Under the pieces are notes generated by a model. That model did not search any database, was not told the DNA's origin, and saw only the letters and a program-made list of their open reading frames with translations. 64,000 nt of DNA, taken from the NCBI RefSeq assembly GCF_014699115.1, contig NZ_JACXAD010000014.1, positions 62,001 to 126,000 of the forward strand, read 5' to 3'. The first letter of the stretch is position 1. Each line of letters opens with the position of its first letter. The position numbers were made by a program, and so were the translations under genes. This stretch comes from Hymenobacter montanus (GTDB taxonomy: Bacteria > Bacteroidota > Bacteroidia > Cytophagales > Hymenobacteraceae). This document shows positions 61,778 to 64,000 of the stretch, piece by piece.

Positions 61778-63700
61778 CTAAATGAATTCGGCTAATTCCA
61801 GCCACCGCTCTTCCTTTTGGGCCAGCTCCTTTTCCAGGGCTTGCAAGCGGGCGCCCCAGGCGGCAAAGTCCTGCGGGCTCCCGCTGCCGCCGTTCAACTT
61901 CGCGGTGATTTCCTGCTTCTCGGTTTCCAGCGCCGCCATTGCGGCTTCGAGCTGTTCGTATTCTTTCTTCTCGGCGAAGGTCGGGCGGCGCTTCGGAGCC
62001 GGCGTGGTCGGCGCCCCGGCCGTGCTCACGGTTGCGGGGATGGCGAGCTTCGCGGCGGCCCGGGCGGCTTTGGCGGCCTTTTCTTCGGCTTCGATGGCCG
62101 CTTCGGTTTCGCGCTCGGCCAGGTACTCGCGGTAGTCGGTGTAGTTGCCGGGGAAATTGAGGATGGCGCCCCCGGGCTCCAGCACGAAAAGGTGCTCGGC
62201 GAGGTGGTCGAGGAAGTAGCGGTCGTGGCTGACGATGAGCAGGCAGCCGGTGAAGTGCAGCAGAAAGTCTTCCAGAATGTTGAGCGTGGCCAGGTCCAGA
62301 TCGTTGGTAGGCTCGTCGAGAATCAGGAAATTGGGGTTTTTGATGAGCACGCGCAGCAACTGCAGGCGGCGCTTTTCGCCGCCACTCAGCTTGCTGACCA
62401 GGGTGTACTGCTGGGCTGGCGGGAACAGAAACAGGTTCAGGAACTGGCTGGCGGTGAGCACGTCGCCGTTGGCCAGCTCTACCACTTCGGCTATTTCCTT
62501 CACGATGTCGATGACGCGCTGCTCAGGGTCAAATTCGAGCTCGGCCTGGGTGTAGTAGCCAAACACCGTGGTCTGGCCCACGTCGACGGTGCCGGAGTCG
62601 GGCAGCATTTTGCCCGTGAGCAGGTTGAGCAGGGTAGACTTGCCCGCCCCGTTAGGGCCCACGAGGCCAATCCGGTCCTTTTTCTTGAAGACGTAGCTGA
62701 AGTCATCCAGCACCACGTTGTCGCCAAACCGCTTGTTGAGGTGGCTGGCCTCGATGATTTTACCACCCTGCCGGGTAGTTTTCACACTCAGCTCAATTTG
62801 CTGCTTGCTGAGGTTGGTGCTGGCCTTTTCCTTGGTCACGTAGAACGCGTCGATGCGGGCTTTTTGCTTGGTACCCCGGGCCTGGGGCATGCGGCGCATC
62901 CACTCCAGCTCCTTACGAAACAGGTTGCGGGCCTTCTCAACCTCGGTGGCTTCGCGCAGCTCGCGGTCGGCTTTCTTTTCGACGAAGTAGGCGTAGTTGC
63001 CCTGGTAGCGGTACATCTGGCCCTTGTCGAGCTCCACGATTTCGTTGGCTACCTTGTCGAGGAAATACCGGTCGTGGGTCACCATCAGCAGCGTGAGGGT
63101 GGGGGAGGACAGGCGGTTTTCGAGCCACTCGATGGTACTCAGGTCCAGGTGGTTGGTGGGCTCGTCAAGCAGCAGCACGTCGGGCTCTTCAATCAGCACC
63201 CGGGCCAGGGCCACGCGCTTGCGCTGCCCCCCCGAGAGCTGGCTGACGTTGCGGGTCAGCAGCTCGCCCAGGATGCCCAGGCGGCCCAGGATCTGCTGCA
63301 CCTGCGCCTCGTAGTCCCAGGCGTTGAGGGCGTCCATGCGCTCCAGTACCCGCTGCAGGTCGTCGGGCTTGTGGTCGGGGTCGTTCACCACGTGCTCGTA
63401 TTCCTTGATGGCCTTGAGCGTGTCGTTTTGGCTGGCGAAGATGGTTTCCTCCACGTTCAGGCTTTCGTCGAACACGGGCTGCTGGCCCAGGTAAGTTACC
63501 CGGATGCCTTTGCGGACGCTCACCAAGCCGGAGTCGGGGATTTCCAGGCCGGCCAGCACGCGCATGAGCGTGGTTTTGCCGGTGCCGTTGATGCCCACAA
63601 AAGCCACGCGCTGCCCTTGTTGCAGGCCAAAATTCAGGTCCTTAAAAAGCCAGCGGTCAGCGTAATTCTTCGAGATATTCTCGGCGGATAACAGGTTCAT
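61778..63700 (-). CDS. uup: ABC-F ATPase, Uup-like
   Basis: This 640-residue soluble twin ATP-binding protein has domain 1 with Walker A VGINGTGKTT (~36-45), signature LSGGQRKR and Walker B VLLLDEPTNHLD. The linker with basic helices follows (~250-330). Domain 2 has VGPNGAGKST, LSGGEKRR and FLILDEPTNDLD. A C-terminal coiled coil (~560-640, FAEKKEYEQLEAAMAALETE) is typical of Uup. ABC-F proteins act on ribosomes, and Uup is linked to genome stability. The symbol is by similarity. A TACTTTTA box lies three bases before the ATG, and a perfect TACCTTTG at 63853-63860. Confidence 0.93.
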   Translation of the reverse strand: MNLLSAENISKNYADRWLFKDLNFGLQQGQRVAFVGINGTGKTTLMRVLAGLEIPDSGLVSVRKGIRVTYLGQQPVFDESLNVEETIFASQNDTLKAIKEYEHVVNDPDHKPDDLQRVLERMDALNAWDYEAQVQQILGRLGILGELLTRNVSQLSGGQRKRVALARVLIEEPDVLLLDEPTNHLDLSTIEWLENRLSSPTLTLLMVTHDRYFLDKVANEIVELDKGQMYRYQGNYAYFVEKKADRELREATEVEKARNLFRKELEWMRRMPQARGTKQKARIDAFYVTKEKASTNLSKQQIELSVKTTRQGGKIIEASHLNKRFGDNVVLDDFSYVFKKKDRIGLVGPNGAGKSTLLNLLTGKMLPDSGTVDVGQTTVFGYYTQAELEFDPEQRVIDIVKEIAEVVELANGDVLTASQFLNLFLFPPAQQYTLVSKLSGGEKRRLQLLRVLIKNPNFLILDEPTNDLDLATLNILEDFLLHFTGCLLIVSHDRYFLDHLAEHLFVLEPGGAILNFPGNYTDYREYLAERETEAAIEAEEKAAKAARAAAKLAIPATVSTAGAPTTPAPKRRPTFAEKKEYEQLEAAMAALETEKQEITAKLNGGSGSPQDFAAWGARLQALEKELAQKEERWLELAEFI

Positions 63701-63852
63701 AGGTAAAAGTATACCGTTTCGATGCAGTCAAGGCCCATGTAAAGCGCCCGCGACTGACGTGTGCCGAATTTCCTGGTGAAAATTGATACGGGAAATCAAA
63801 AACTGATACCCAGCCAATTGTACGGTATAGAGTACTTTGGATGGGTGAATTG

Positions 63853-63860
63853 CAAAGGTA
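63853..63860 (-). promoter_or_regulatory. Possible distal promoter -7 box of the ABC-F gene
   Basis: TACCTTTG on the minus strand is a perfect TAnnTTTG, about 150 bases upstream of the ABC-F ATG. No gene lies between, so it could give a long leader or belong to a small unrecognised transcript. Confidence 0.45.
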
Positions 63861-63964
63861 CGACTGCGCTGTCTGAGCACCTTAATAGACCGGACCGCTA
63901 CCGAAGAAGTCAACTCCAACTGGAGGCTGAGTGTCCGATGCAGCGTACGGTATATTTTCCTATC

Positions 63965-64000
63965 TCAAGTTGCGAAATAGCCTTGTAGCGGCGGTAGGTT
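63965..64000. repeat. Probable left part of a third palindromic element, cut by the window end
   Basis: The last bases contain CAAGTTGCG and, 18 bases on, GTAGCGGCGGTAGGTT. Both words occur in the left outer arm of copies 1 and 2 (CAAGTTGCGGCGACAGGTT). The rest lies outside the window. Confidence 0.4.

Noticed and set aside
61817..63691. 624-codon frame antisense to the ABC-F gene, and similar long frames antisense to the M2 peptidase (5177-6496) and paaN (57108-58406)
   Set aside because: None has domain-like sequence or a plausible start, and all lie opposite well-recognised genes.
1..64000. CRISPR arrays, tRNA, rRNA, prophage or integrase genes
   Set aside because: No regularly spaced repeats, cloverleaf-like sequences, rRNA landmarks or phage proteins were recognised by eye. 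A tRNA/rRNA scan would be decisive and was not possible.

Overview
The window looks like a chromosomal segment of a Bacteroidota bacterium, most likely Hymenobacter or a close relative (inference). Supporting observations are GC-rich housekeeping genes, two secreted proteins with gliding-motility/T9SS type B C-terminal domains, a subtilase with a T9SS type A tail, a menaquinone-type succinate dehydrogenase with a single cytochrome b subunit, and repeated matches to the Bacteroidota -7 promoter box TAnnTTTG. No rRNA, tRNA, CRISPR array, phage or intact insertion sequence was recognised.

Layout. 0-7 kb: a decayed gene and a decayed duplicate, an outer-membrane barrel, a fasciclin lipoprotein, an alpha/beta hydrolase whose nucleophile is replaced by Gly, and an M2 peptidase lipoprotein. 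7-18 kb: a phosphatase-like gene coupled to a DEAD-box helicase, a bacterial homologue of eukaryotic HPF1, YihY/BrkB, two DUF2062 membrane proteins plus a deleted third copy, a serine hydrolase and LytTR regulator with a candidate operator between them, an FMN reductase and an MFS transporter. 18-22 kb: sdhC-sdhA-sdhB. 22-28.4 kb: two tandem, very large T9SS type B proteins whose last 2 kb are almost identical. 28.6-34 kb: fabD, folK, an alpha/beta hydrolase, a polyprenyl synthase, a zinc-ribbon protein and a cytochrome P450.

34.3-39.4 kb is an AT-rich island, all on the minus strand, of unrecognised, HEAT-repeat and DUF1963-like genes with at least two broken genes between them. It resembles a cluster of immunity genes. 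39.4-52.7 kb returns to GC-rich genes: UspA, a TlpA-like thioredoxin lipoprotein, aconitase, an SDR, EcsC, a glycosyltransferase with an FkbM methyltransferase, a transposase remnant, YitT, YiaA, a TIGR02117 protein, an ATP-grasp-like protein and a small conserved protein. 53-64 kb: an AT-rich SLOG-like gene, the T9SS subtilase, paaN, two hypothetical proteins, a lipoprotein and an ABC-F ATPase.

Two genome-level signals cut across genes. The first is a family of nested palindromes at about 6.9 and 59.4 kb, with a probable third copy cut by the right window edge. The second is a recurring arrangement in which the -7 promoter box lies 3-4 bases before the start codon, implying leaderless mRNAs. 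All similarity statements were made by eye; no database search was run.
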